A model generated the notes under the pieces. That model made no database searches. It saw nothing but the letters and a program-made list of their open reading frames with translations, and was not told where the DNA came from. From Cohnella thermotolerans DSM 17683 (GTDB taxonomy: Bacteria; Bacillota; Bacilli; Paenibacillales; Paenibacillaceae), in NCBI RefSeq assembly GCF_000429825.1, contig NZ_AUCP01000001.1, positions 62,001-126,000 of the forward strand: 64,000 bases of DNA, read 5' to 3'. The position numbers were made by a program, and so were the translations under genes. Of the stretch, positions 35,558 through 44,447 are shown one piece after another; the first letter of the stretch is position 1; every line of letters starts with the position of its first letter.

Positions 35558-37654
35558 TTACTCGGCCGCTTCTTCCGTCTCCGGAGCGTTCTCGCTATGG
35601 CCGCACTGGGTGCAATTCCATTTGACGTCGCCCCGCGCGCGCTTCTCGACCATCAGGCCGCCGCATTCCGGGCAAGGCTTGGCGACCGGTTTGTCCCAGG
35701 AGACGTAGTCGCAATCGGGGTAACGGTCGCAGCCGTAGAACAGGCGCCCCTTCTTGCTGCGCCGCTCGACGACATGCCCTTTGCCGCATTTCGGGCACGT
35801 CACGCCCGTCGCCTTGACGATCGGCTTCGTATTGCGGCACTCGGGGAAGCCGGAGCAGGCGAGAAACTTGCCGAAGCGGCCCATTTTGTAAACCATCGGG
35901 TTGCCGCATTTCTCGCAAATCTCGTCGGACGGCTCGTCTTTGATCTCGACTTCCTTCATCTCGTCCTCCGCGACTTCCAGCCGCTTCTCGAACGATTTGT
36001 AGAAGTCGCCGATGACGTCGACCCAATTCTCCTTGCCTTCCTCCACATGGTCGAGATCGTCTTCCATGTTCGCAGTGAATTCGACGTCGAGAATTTCCGG
36101 GAAAAACTCCTCCATCAGCTGGATGACCAGTTCGCCGAGCTCCGTCGGGAAAAACTTCTTATCCTCGATGGCGACGTAGTTCCGCTTCTGGATCGTCTCC
36201 AGCGTCGGCGCGTACGTGCTCGGGCGTCCGATGCCGAGCTCCTCGAGCGTACGGACGAGGCGGGCTTCGGTGTAGCGCGGCGGCGGCTGCGTAAAGTGCT
36301 GCTTCGGATCGAGCGAGCCGGTCTCCACCTTGTCGCCCTGCGCGAGCGGCGGCAGCAGCCGGTCTTCCTCGGTCGTGCCGTCGTCGTTGCTCTCCACGTA
36401 CACCTTCATGAATCCCGGGAATTTGAGCTTGGAGCCGTTCGCGCGGAACGTCGCCGGCCCGTTCACCAGATCGACCGTCATCGTATCCAGGACGGCCGAA
36501 GCCATCTGGCTCGCCACGAACCGCTCCCATATGAGCTTGTAAAGCCGGTGCTGGTCGCGCGACAGGTACGGCTTCACCTCGTCCGGCTCCCGCAGGACGG
36601 AAGTCGGACGGATCGCTTCGTGCGCGTCCTGGGCGTTCGCGTTCTTCTTGAGGTATACGCGCGGCGTCTCGGGGTAGTAGTTCGCGCCGTACTTGCTGAC
36701 GATGTAGCCCTGGGCTTCCTCTTGAGCGACCGGAGAGACGCGCGTCGAATCGGTTCTCATGTACGTAATGAGACCGACCGTGCCTTCCTTGCCGAGATCG
36801 ACGCCTTCATAGAGCTGCTGCGCGATCTGCATCGTCTTGGAGGCGCGGAAGTTCAGCTTGCGCGCGGCTTCCTGCTGCAGCGAGCTCGTGATGAACGGCG
36901 GCGAAGGGTTGCGCTGGCGCTCCTTCTCCTTGACCTCGCCGACGACGAACGGCTTGCCTTCGATCTGCGCAAGCACTTCCTTCACGTCCGCTTCGCTGCG
37001 CAGCTCCTTCTTGTCGTCGCCGAGCGAGTGGAACTTCGCTTCGAAAGCCGTGCCGTCCTTCAGCAAATGCGCCGTGATGCTCCAATATTCTTCGGGAACG
37101 AACGCCTTGATCTCGTTCTCCCGGTCGATGATCAGTTTGACGGCGACCGATTGCACGCGGCCTGCGCTCAGACCTTTCTTTACTTTTTTCCACAGCAGCG
37201 GGCTGATCTTGTAGCCGACGAGCCGGTCCAGCACGCGCCGCGCCTGCTGGGCATTGACGAGGTCCATATTGATCGGCCGGGGCGCCTTGAAGGCGTCCTT
37301 GACCGCCTGCTTCGTAATTTCGTTGAAAACGACGCGGCAAGCGTCCTGCTGGTCGATCTCGAGGTAATGCGCCAAATGCCAGGCGATCGCTTCGCCCTCC
37401 CGGTCGGGGTCGGCCGCGAGGTACACTTTTTTCACCTTTTTGCTGGCTTCTTTCAAATCCTTAAGTACGTTGCCTTTGCCGCGAATCGTAATGTATTTGG
37501 GTTGAAAATCGTTCTGGATCTCCACACCGATCTGGCTCTTCGGCAAATCGCGTATGTGGCCCATGGACGCTTTGACAATAAATTTGCTGCCCAGATATTT
37601 ACCTATGGTCTTCGCCTTGGCCGGCGACTCTACAATAACGAGCGAATCCGCCAC
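35558..37654 (-). CDS. topA: DNA topoisomerase I
   Basis: The 698-residue type IA topoisomerase has a TOPRIM domain ([40 protein letters not shown]). The active-site Tyr is in [16 protein letters not shown] (about residue 300). Three C-terminal four-Cys zinc fingers follow (CEKCG...C, CPKCG...C, CPECG...C, about 575-690). It relaxes negative supercoils. The GTG at 37654, seven bases after AGGAGG, gives MADSLVIVE, matching the family; the nearby ATG (37660) is too close to the ribosome site. Confidence 0.98.
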   Translation of the reverse strand: MADSLVIVESPAKAKTIGKYLGSKFIVKASMGHIRDLPKSQIGVEIQNDFQPKYITIRGKGNVLKDLKEASKKVKKVYLAADPDREGEAIAWHLAHYLEIDQQDACRVVFNEITKQAVKDAFKAPRPINMDLVNAQQARRVLDRLVGYKISPLLWKKVKKGLSAGRVQSVAVKLIIDRENEIKAFVPEEYWSITAHLLKDGTAFEAKFHSLGDDKKELRSEADVKEVLAQIEGKPFVVGEVKEKERQRNPSPPFITSSLQQEAARKLNFRASKTMQIAQQLYEGVDLGKEGTVGLITYMRTDSTRVSPVAQEEAQGYIVSKYGANYYPETPRVYLKKNANAQDAHEAIRPTSVLREPDEVKPYLSRDQHRLYKLIWERFVASQMASAVLDTMTVDLVNGPATFRANGSKLKFPGFMKVYVESNDDGTTEEDRLLPPLAQGDKVETGSLDPKQHFTQPPPRYTEARLVRTLEELGIGRPSTYAPTLETIQKRNYVAIEDKKFFPTELGELVIQLMEEFFPEILDVEFTANMEDDLDHVEEGKENWVDVIGDFYKSFEKRLEVAEDEMKEVEIKDEPSDEICEKCGNPMVYKMGRFGKFLACSGFPECRNTKPIVKATGVTCPKCGKGHVVERRSKKGRLFYGCDRYPDCDYVSWDKPVAKPCPECGGLMVEKRARGDVKWNCTQCGHSENAPETEEAAE

Positions 37655-37733
37655 GTCCATTCCTCCTCTCCTACGGTCGACGGGTCCTTGACGGCAGGCC
37701 GGCTGTCGGACAAATCGCGGCCGGTCAAAGGAC

Positions 37734-37762
37734 AGTATATACAAATCCGGATTGCTGGTGAA
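37734..37762 (-). promoter_or_regulatory. Candidate topA promoter
   Basis: On the minus strand TTCACC and TATACT are 17 bases apart (4 of 6 and 5 of 6 matches), about 80 bases upstream of the topA start. It lies in the gap between dprA and topA (37655-38041), downstream of a terminator, so topA-trmFO probably forms its own unit. Two weaker pairs (TTGACC with TACGAT, TTGCGA with TATGCT) lie further upstream. No other features were seen in the gap. Confidence 0.45.
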
Positions 37763-37945
37763 TGTTGCGCTTTATTTGTAAGCATAAGCATTCTGTCCAC
37801 GCTTCGCAACCTGACGCCGGCGAAGGACGCCGGAGGTCGTTTTTCCTATTCTCAGCAAACATCGTATCCTATTGCATAGGCTGAGGTCAAATTTGCGGGC
37901 AAAATGGCGTTCGCAGCTTGGATGATGCCGGTCCAGGAAAGATGC

Positions 37946-37976
37946 GAAAAGAGCCGCGGACAAGCCGGCAGCTCTT
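37946..37976 (-). terminator. Terminator-like hairpin downstream of dprA
   Basis: On the minus strand AAGAGCTGC pairs with GCGGCTCTT (nine pairs, one G-U) around a ten-base loop, followed by TT and then CGC. The T tract is short, so termination may be partial. It is 66 bases after the dprA stop and upstream of the candidate topA promoter. Confidence 0.6.
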
Positions 37977-38041
37977 GGTTATCGGTTATTAAAAAAGGGG
38001 CCGAGGAGTCTCGCAGCCGTTGGGGGCGCGGTTTTTCTGCC

Positions 38042-39160
38042 TCAGAGCACTCCGATAACGGCGTATACGGCTCCCGGTCTTTGCTCAACGATCCGCTTAA
38101 TTTGAAGCGAGAGCAACGCGGCGTGCAGCTCACCGACTTCCAAAGCGCCTTCCTCCGCCAACTCGTCGACCGTTCGGGGCCGTTCCGCCAGCAGATCGTA
38201 CAGCTTGCGCTCGCCGCTGGCGAGCTCTCTCGCCTGGGCTTGGACGGCCAGCTCCGCCGCCCGATGCCCAGCTTCATTCGGGAACAGGTACGGAAATTCC
38301 TTCAGAATGTCTTCGACCTCCATGACCGGCTTCGCCCCCGTTCGAAGCAGGCTTAACGGGCCTTGACTGCGCGGCGACGTGATCGGTCCGGGCACGACGA
38401 ATACTTCCCGGTTCATCTTGAGCGCCAAATCCGCCGTAATCATCGCTCCGCTGCGCTGGGCCGCTTCCACGACGACAGTTCCGATCGTAAGCCCGGCGAT
38501 AATGCGGTTGCGCAGCGGGAACTGGCCGGGATGCAAGGGGGTTCCCTGCGGCGTCTCGGACAGGATCAGGCCGCGTCTGGCAATATCCCGATAGAGCGCC
38601 CTGTTCTCGTACGGGTAGGGAGTGTCCGCGGGCGTGGCCAGCACGGCGACGGTGCCCGCGGGGTGCGGGAGCGCGCCGGAATGCGCGGCGGCGTCGATGC
38701 CTTTGGCCAGGCCGCTGACGACCGTCAGGCCGCTGCGCGCGCAGGCGGCGGCGATGTCTTCGGCGACGCGGCGCCCGTACGCCGTGGCCATCCGGGTGCC
38801 TACGACGGCCACGGCGAGCCGGTTCGCCAGCTCCAGGCGGCCGATATAGTAGAGCACCCAAGGCGGATCGGCGATTTCCAGCAGCAGCCGGGGGTAGTCC
38901 GGCTCGAGGGCGGTGACGGCGGACATGCCGGCGCGGGCCCGCTTCCGCCTCGCGATGTCGACGGCCTCGGGGCGCAGCCGCTCCACGAGCTTCGCCGCCT
39001 GCTTCGGATAAAGGCCGAATTCCCGCCAATCCGCCTCGCGGCGGTTCTGCGCCCCTTCGACGCCTCCCCCGCGCACGATGCGATCGATCGTTTTCCAACC
39101 GACGCCCTCCGTCTCGTGCATCGCAATCATCGCTTCGGTCAAGCTCAATGCATCCGTCAT
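38042..39160 (-). CDS. dprA: DNA processing protein DprA
   Basis: The 372-residue protein loads RecA onto incoming single-stranded DNA in transformation. An N-terminal SAM-like helical region (about 1-90) precedes the Rossmann-type DprA core with VVGTRMATAYGRRVAEDIAA, TVVSGLAKGIDAAAHSGALP and LRNRIIAGLTIGTVVVEAAQ. A C-terminal winged-helix region (about 310-372) follows. The start MTDALSLTEAMIAMHETEG at 39160 has GAAGGAGAAGATCGGG before it. It lies between sucD and topA, as in B. subtilis (smf). Confidence 0.96.
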   Translation of the reverse strand: MTDALSLTEAMIAMHETEGVGWKTIDRIVRGGGVEGAQNRREADWREFGLYPKQAAKLVERLRPEAVDIARRKRARAGMSAVTALEPDYPRLLLEIADPPWVLYYIGRLELANRLAVAVVGTRMATAYGRRVAEDIAAACARSGLTVVSGLAKGIDAAAHSGALPHPAGTVAVLATPADTPYPYENRALYRDIARRGLILSETPQGTPLHPGQFPLRNRIIAGLTIGTVVVEAAQRSGAMITADLALKMNREVFVVPGPITSPRSQGPLSLLRTGAKPVMEVEDILKEFPYLFPNEAGHRAAELAVQAQARELASGERKLYDLLAERPRTVDELAEEGALEVGELHAALLSLQIKRIVEQRPGAVYAVIGVL

Positions 39161-39295
39161 CCCGATCTTCTCCTTCCATAGATATAAGAATATAAGATGG
39201 CATTGCCGCTTATCATGTCGCTTTCCTCTTGCCCCCCGCCATGCGCTCGACAAGACGGTTTTTTCCGCTTGCTGCCCCCTCCATCGGCCAATAAC

Positions 39296-39344
39296 GCAAA
39301 AAAGCAGCCCGCCACGCTCCCCCGAGGGAGTGCGGAAGGCTGCT
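39296..39344 (-). terminator. Rho-independent terminator of sucCD
   Basis: On the minus strand a strong GC stem forms between AGCAGCC-TTCCGCACTCCC and GGGAGCGTGGCGGGCTGCT, with the loop TCGG. It is followed by at least five T residues. It starts about 43 bases after the sucD stop. This separates sucCD from dprA, unlike a simple read-through arrangement. Confidence 0.85.
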
Positions 39345-39386
39345 TGCCTATCCGTTATGCAACGGGTTTATTATACACCCGTTCGA

Positions 39387-40313
<927 letters not shown>

Positions 40314-40344
40314 GATTTCACACTCCCCGGTTCGTTCTCCCTTG

Positions 40345-41505
40345 TCATTTCACGAGCGACACGATTTTTTGCGCGCCGTCGGACATCGAATCGGCCGCCA
40401 CGATATTGAGGCCGGATCCGTTCAAAATTTCTTTGCCCAATTTCACGTTCGTGCCTTCCAGGCGCACGACGAGCGGTTTGTCGAGACCGAGCTCGCGAGC
40501 GGCCGCCACAACGCCTTCGGCGATGATGTCGCACTTCATGATCCCGCCGAAAATGTTGACGAAAATCCCCTTGACGTTCTTGTCGCTAAGGATGATCTTG
40601 AACGCTTCGGTTACTTTCTCTTTCGTGGCGCCGCCGCCTACGTCGAGGAAGTTCGCGGGCTCGCCGCCGTAATATTTGATAATGTCCATCGTCGCCATCG
40701 CCAGACCGGCGCCGTTGACCATACAGCCGATGTTGCCGTCCAGCGCGATGTAAGACAGATCGTATTTGGAAGCTTGAATTTCCTTCTCGTCTTCTTCGTC
40801 CAGGTCGCGGAGCTCCACGATGTCCTTGTGGCGGAACAGCGCGTTGGAGTCGAAGTTCAGCTTCGCGTCGAGCGCGATAATGTCGCCGCCGCCGGTGACG
40901 ACGAGCGGGTTGATCTCGGCGATGGAGCAGTCCTTGTCCACGAATGCCGCGTACAGCGACAGCATGAACTTGATCGCTTTGTTGATCAGCTCGTTCGGGA
41001 TGTTGATGGCGTAAGCCAAGCGGCGAGCTTGGAACGTCGTCAGGCCGACCGCCGGATCGATCACTTCCTTGACGATCTTCTCCGGGGTGCGGGCCGCCAC
41101 TTCCTCGATCTCTGTGCCGCCTTCTTCCGAACCCATCAGAACGACGCGGCCGGTGCCGCGGTCGACGACGAGGCCGATGTAATATTCTTTCTTAATGTCG
41201 CAGCCTTCTTCGATGAGCAGGCGCTTCACTTCTTTGCCTTCCGGACCCGTCTGGTGGGTGACGAGCACTTTGCCGAGAAGCTCTTCGGCATATTTTCTCA
41301 CTTCGTCCAGACCTTTGGCTACCTTGACTCCGCCGGCCTTGCCGCGTCCGCCCGCATGAATCTGCGCTTTGACGACGACGACAGGCGTACCGAGCTCCTC
41401 CGCCGCTTTGACGGCCTCGTCCACGGTAAACGCGACTTTGCCGTTCGGCACGGAGACGCCGTACTGTCTCAAGACTGCCTTGCCTTGATACTCATGAATA
41501 TTCAT
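40345..41505 (-). CDS. sucC: Succinate-CoA ligase, ADP-forming, beta subunit
   Basis: The 386-residue ATP-grasp subunit begins [20 protein letters not shown] and has the nucleotide-binding segment [20 protein letters not shown]. The C-terminal ligase domain has [20 protein letters not shown] and [20 protein letters not shown]. It pairs with SucD. Ribosome site GGGAGGATGCTAGGCC precedes the ATG. The upstream gap holds a TG-extended -10 and a palindrome (described separately). Confidence 0.98.
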   Translation of the reverse strand: MNIHEYQGKAVLRQYGVSVPNGKVAFTVDEAVKAAEELGTPVVVVKAQIHAGGRGKAGGVKVAKGLDEVRKYAEELLGKVLVTHQTGPEGKEVKRLLIEEGCDIKKEYYIGLVVDRGTGRVVLMGSEEGGTEIEEVAARTPEKIVKEVIDPAVGLTTFQARRLAYAINIPNELINKAIKFMLSLYAAFVDKDCSIAEINPLVVTGGGDIIALDAKLNFDSNALFRHKDIVELRDLDEEDEKEIQASKYDLSYIALDGNIGCMVNGAGLAMATMDIIKYYGGEPANFLDVGGGATKEKVTEAFKIILSDKNVKGIFVNIFGGIMKCDIIAEGVVAAARELGLDKPLVVRLEGTNVKLGKEILNGSGLNIVAADSMSDGAQKIVSLVK

Positions 41506-41546
41506 GGCCTAGCATCCTCCCGTTTGCACGCATCGCAAAATTCTCA

Positions 41547-41562
41547 GTACATGTCCATGTAC
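41547..41562. promoter_or_regulatory. Palindromic candidate operator in the sucCD leader
   Basis: The plus-strand 16-mer GTACATGTCCATGTAC is a 7-2-7 inverted repeat (arms GTACATG and CATGTAC, two-base centre). With the -10 at 41581-41576 it lies at about +8 to +23 of the sucCD transcript, where a bound repressor would block elongation. I do not recognise the binding protein. It may also be an RNA hairpin. Confidence 0.4.
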
Positions 41563-41575
41563 CTAAACCTTTCCT

Positions 41576-41584
41576 ATTGTATCA
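41576..41584 (-). promoter_or_regulatory. Extended -10 promoter element of sucCD
   Basis: On the minus strand TGATACAAT gives an extended -10 (TG, one base, TACAAT; 5 of 6 to TATAAT). No good -35 exists at 17 bases (AGGAAG), as is common for extended -10 promoters. The element is 71-79 bases from the sucC start. The gap 41506-41845 between the divergent sucC and comM genes holds this, the palindrome and the comM promoter; nothing else was recognised. Confidence 0.5.
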
Positions 41585-41732
41585 CCTTTTGAACGCGTCT
41601 TCCTCTCTTTTTCATCAAATTTTTAGTCCCAATCGGCAATGATTTCATCTCAACATGAGAATGAATGGAGCGGAATCCATATTAGGAATTCCCATTTTAT
41701 CGCCGGCCGATGCTGAAATGAACAAGCCGATG

Positions 41733-41762
41733 TTGACAGCGAACGTCCTTGCGAATTAGACT
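41733..41762 (+). promoter_or_regulatory. Sigma-A-like promoter of the comM-like gene
   Basis: TTGACA (41733-41738) and TAGACT (41757-41762) lie 18 bases apart; the first is a perfect -35 and the second matches TATAAT 4 of 6. The -10 is 83 bases upstream of the ATG at 41846. It faces away from the sucCD promoter. Confidence 0.6.
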
Positions 41763-41845
41763 TAACTTATCTCAAAGGACAAGCGCGGGAAGGAAGCACC
41801 TTTCGCCGCCAACGGACACGTTGCGGGAGGAGGGTGTTTTTTGTT

Positions 41846-43381
41846 ATGTATGTGAAAATGCTCGGAGCGACCGTCGTCGGCGTCGAGGGGCGGCTGATCG
41901 AGGTGGAAGTGAACCTGTCGTCCGGGCTGCCCCAGATCGCGATCGTCGGGTTGCCGGACCCGGCCGTCCGGGAATCCGTGGAACGGGTGCGAGCCGCCAT
42001 TCAGAACGGCGGCATGAAGTTTCCGCTCGACCGCATCACGGTCAACCTCGCGCCCGCCGACATGCGCAAGGAAGGCACCGCGTTCGACCTCGCCATCGCC
42101 GCGGGCATTCTCGGAGCGAGCGGGCAGCTGCCGGAGCCGCCGCCGGACGGAACGCTGCTCGTCGGAGAGCTGTCGCTCAGCGGCGAAGTGAAGCCCGTTC
42201 CCGGCGTTCTGCCGATGGTCGAACGGGCGCGCAAGGAAGGGCTTAAGCGGGTGGTGGTGCCTCGAGCCTGCGTCGCCGAAGCTTCGCTGATCGAAGGGAT
42301 ACAGGTTGTCGGAATCGGGTCGCTCCAGGAGTGGATTCAAGGCGGGGAAGATGCTTATGTCTCGCGGGAGGAAAACGGGGTCCGGACATCGGGCGGATTC
42401 CCCGGCTTCGCCCTTAACGGTACGGAACCGGATTTAAGCGACGTCATCGGCCAGCATCACGGCAAGCGCGCCCTTCTTATCGCGGCCGCCGGCATGCACA
42501 ACGTGCTGTTCGTCGGCCCTCCGGGCACGGGCAAAACGATGCTCTGCCGCCGCCTTCCCTCCCTGCTGCCCCCTCTGGACGACGAGGAAGCGCTCGCCGT
42601 CACGAAAATTTACAGCGTCAGCGGCAAGCTTCAGGGCGAGCGCCAAGGTCTGATCCGGGAGCGGCCGTTCCGCTCGCCGCACCATTCGGTATCGGCGGCC
42701 GGCCTCATCGGAGGCGGCTCCGTGCCCAAGCCGGGCGAAGCGACCCTGGCGCATCACGGCGTCCTGTTCCTCGACGAGATGCCGGAATTTCCGCGCGCGG
42801 CGCTCGAAGCTTTGCGGCAGCCGCTGGAGGAGCGGCAGGTGACGATCGGCCGCGTGCGGGGTGCCGTGAGCTTCCCGGCCCATTTCATGCTGGCGGGTTC
42901 CGCCAATCCTTGCCCGTGCGGGTTTTGGGGATCGGAACGGCCCTGCACCTGCTCTACGCTTACCGTCGCGCGGTATCGCGCCCGCATGTCCGGACCGCTC
43001 GCCGACCGGATCGACCTGCAGGCGGAGATGCCCCGGCAGGCGGCCCCGGGAGCCGCCGGGCGCGGCATGTCTTCCGCCGAAGGCCGGGCGCTGGTGGCGG
43101 AAGCCTGTGAACGCCAACAATTCCGCTACCGGGGCAGCGGAATCCGATGGAACAGCGAATTGTTCGGCAAGCTGCTCGCACAGCACGCGAAGCTGGCCCC
43201 GGAAGCCGAAGCGCTGCTGGCGAACGCGTATGCGAGCCTCGGGCTAAGCTTCCGTGCCCACGACCGCATCCTCAAGCTGTCGCGCACGATCGCCGATCTC
43301 GCCGGCAGCGACCGCATCACGGAAGAGCATGTCGCGGAAGCGGTGCGTTACCGTTGTCTGGATACGAACGTAACGGGTTAG
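41846..43381 (+). CDS. comM: YifB/ComM family Mg-chelatase-like AAA+ ATPase
   Basis: The 511-residue protein has an N-terminal Lon-protease-like domain (MLGATVVGVEGRLIEVEVNL, GLPQIAIVGLPDPAVRESVE). An AAA+ chelatase domain follows with Walker A VGPPGTGKTMLCRRLPSLLP (about 230) and Walker B GVLFLDEMPEFPRAALEALR. A C-terminal domain has zinc-like Cys residues in PCPCGFWGSERPCTC. In gammaproteobacteria ComM is a branch-migration helicase for natural transformation; in Firmicutes the role is less certain. It is the only plus-strand gene here. Start at ATG 41846 after GGGAGGAGG; a GTG at 41834 is possible. Confidence 0.93.
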   Translation: MYVKMLGATVVGVEGRLIEVEVNLSSGLPQIAIVGLPDPAVRESVERVRAAIQNGGMKFPLDRITVNLAPADMRKEGTAFDLAIAAGILGASGQLPEPPPDGTLLVGELSLSGEVKPVPGVLPMVERARKEGLKRVVVPRACVAEASLIEGIQVVGIGSLQEWIQGGEDAYVSREENGVRTSGGFPGFALNGTEPDLSDVIGQHHGKRALLIAAAGMHNVLFVGPPGTGKTMLCRRLPSLLPPLDDEEALAVTKIYSVSGKLQGERQGLIRERPFRSPHHSVSAAGLIGGGSVPKPGEATLAHHGVLFLDEMPEFPRAALEALRQPLEERQVTIGRVRGAVSFPAHFMLAGSANPCPCGFWGSERPCTCSTLTVARYRARMSGPLADRIDLQAEMPRQAAPGAAGRGMSSAEGRALVAEACERQQFRYRGSGIRWNSELFGKLLAQHAKLAPEAEALLANAYASLGLSFRAHDRILKLSRTIADLAGSDRITEEHVAEAVRYRCLDTNVTG

Positions 43382-43525
43382 AGGCGGCGGACGGGGCGCT
43401 TTCAAGCCTATTTGCTTGATTGAGAAGCCGCTTCAAAGTTCTCCTGGCTGATCTTCCTCGCCATCCCGAATCGCGCACGATTGTTCTTCCGTCAGGCGTT
43501 AACCGCTTCCGTCGAAGCTCGAGCG

Positions 43526-43924
43526 CTAGAACGCTCCCTTCAGATGCTTCAGCTCGGCGACCTCTCCGAGGCCGTCGAACGTGACGGCGACGACGTCGCA
43601 TCGGATGGGGCCCGTTCGGACCGGCTTCATGGCGAGATACACCTGGGCGACGCTTCGAACCTGGGCCGTCTTGCGGGGAGTGACCGCTTCCACCGCCGTT
43701 CCGAAGCGGGACGGGTTGCGACGCGACCGCACCTCGACGAAAACGAGCGCATCGCCGTCCTGGGCGATCAGGTCGATCTCGCCCGAGCGGCAGCGCCAAT
43801 TGCGCTCGAGAATGGCATAGCCGAGGTCGAGCAAATGCAGGGCTGCGGCCTCTTCCGCAGCCCTGCCCGTCTCCCGGCGCCGATTCCAATTCGCGGTGCG
43901 GCTCTGCGACGATCGCCCTTTCAT
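43526..43924 (-). CDS. YraN/UPF0102 family endonuclease-like protein
   Basis: The 132-residue protein has the restriction-endonuclease-like YraN core: TGRAAEEAAALHLLDLGYAI, ERNWRCRSGEIDLIAQDGD and ALVFVEVRSRRNPSRFGTAV, with Asp in GEIDLI and Glu in VEVR (the family often has VEVK). This fold usually cuts or binds branched DNA, but no activity is proven for the family. ATG at 43924 follows GGGGGAGG. It converges on comM across 144 bases; I saw no terminator in that gap. Confidence 0.9.
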   Translation of the reverse strand: MKGRSSQSRTANWNRRRETGRAAEEAAALHLLDLGYAILERNWRCRSGEIDLIAQDGDALVFVEVRSRRNPSRFGTAVEAVTPRKTAQVRSVAQVYLAMKPVRTGPIRCDVVAVTFDGLGEVAELKHLKGAF

Positions 43925-44099
43925 CTCGCAACCTCCCCCAGTCATTCGTTCCCGTTACCTTCATAAGACGACCCGCCGGCGCGAGCCGCCCCGACGTCAA
44001 CGCCCTTACATCCGCTTGAGCATGCCGTACAGAGTCGCGCTCCGTCCCTTCCATCGGTCCTCCGGCAAGGATTCCCGCACGCAACTCGTTCGAACGCTG

Positions 44100-44447
44100 T
44101 TAGAAACCCGGCCTGCCGGACAACAGAGCATCGTCCCTCCTCAGGCCGGCCCTTCGGTCGGCGCGATAGACAAAGCTGAGTACCTCCGCCACGAGGCGAT
44201 ACAGCTCCGGAGGAATCTCCTGCTCCAGGTCGAGCTTGGAGAGCACTTCGACCAGCGACGGGTCCTCCTGGATCGGCACGCCATTCTCTTGCGCTCGACG
44301 GACGATTTCTTCGGCGAGATGGCCTTTGCCTTTGGCCACGACGACGGGCGCGGATGCGGTCTCCGGATTGTATTTGAGCGCTACCGCCTTGCGCGGCAGC
44401 GTGCCGCTGCCGGAATCCCCGGCGGATTCGCGCGAATTCGGATTCAT
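44100..44447 (-). CDS. FlhB C-terminal-domain paralogue (YlqH/FlhX type)
   Basis: The 115-residue protein matches the cytosolic C-terminal domain of FlhB without its membrane helices: RKAVALKYNPETASAPVVVA, KGKGHLAEEIVRRAQENGVP and LEQEIPPELYRLVAEVLSFV. The FlhB cleavage tetrapeptide NPTH is replaced by a YNPETA segment, so autocleavage in the standard form is lost. It overlaps the FliK-like gene upstream by four bases. B. subtilis has the same pair (ylqG-ylqH) before sucC; function is unknown, but a role in export switching can be inferred. Confidence 0.9.
   Translation of the reverse strand: MNPNSRESAGDSGSGTLPRKAVALKYNPETASAPVVVAKGKGHLAEEIVRRAQENGVPIQEDPSLVEVLSKLDLEQEIPPELYRLVAEVLSFVYRADRRAGLRRDDALLSGRPGF

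Noticed and set aside
43382-43525. Bidirectional terminator between comM and yraN
   Set aside because: I found no stem with T tracts on either side in this convergent gap.
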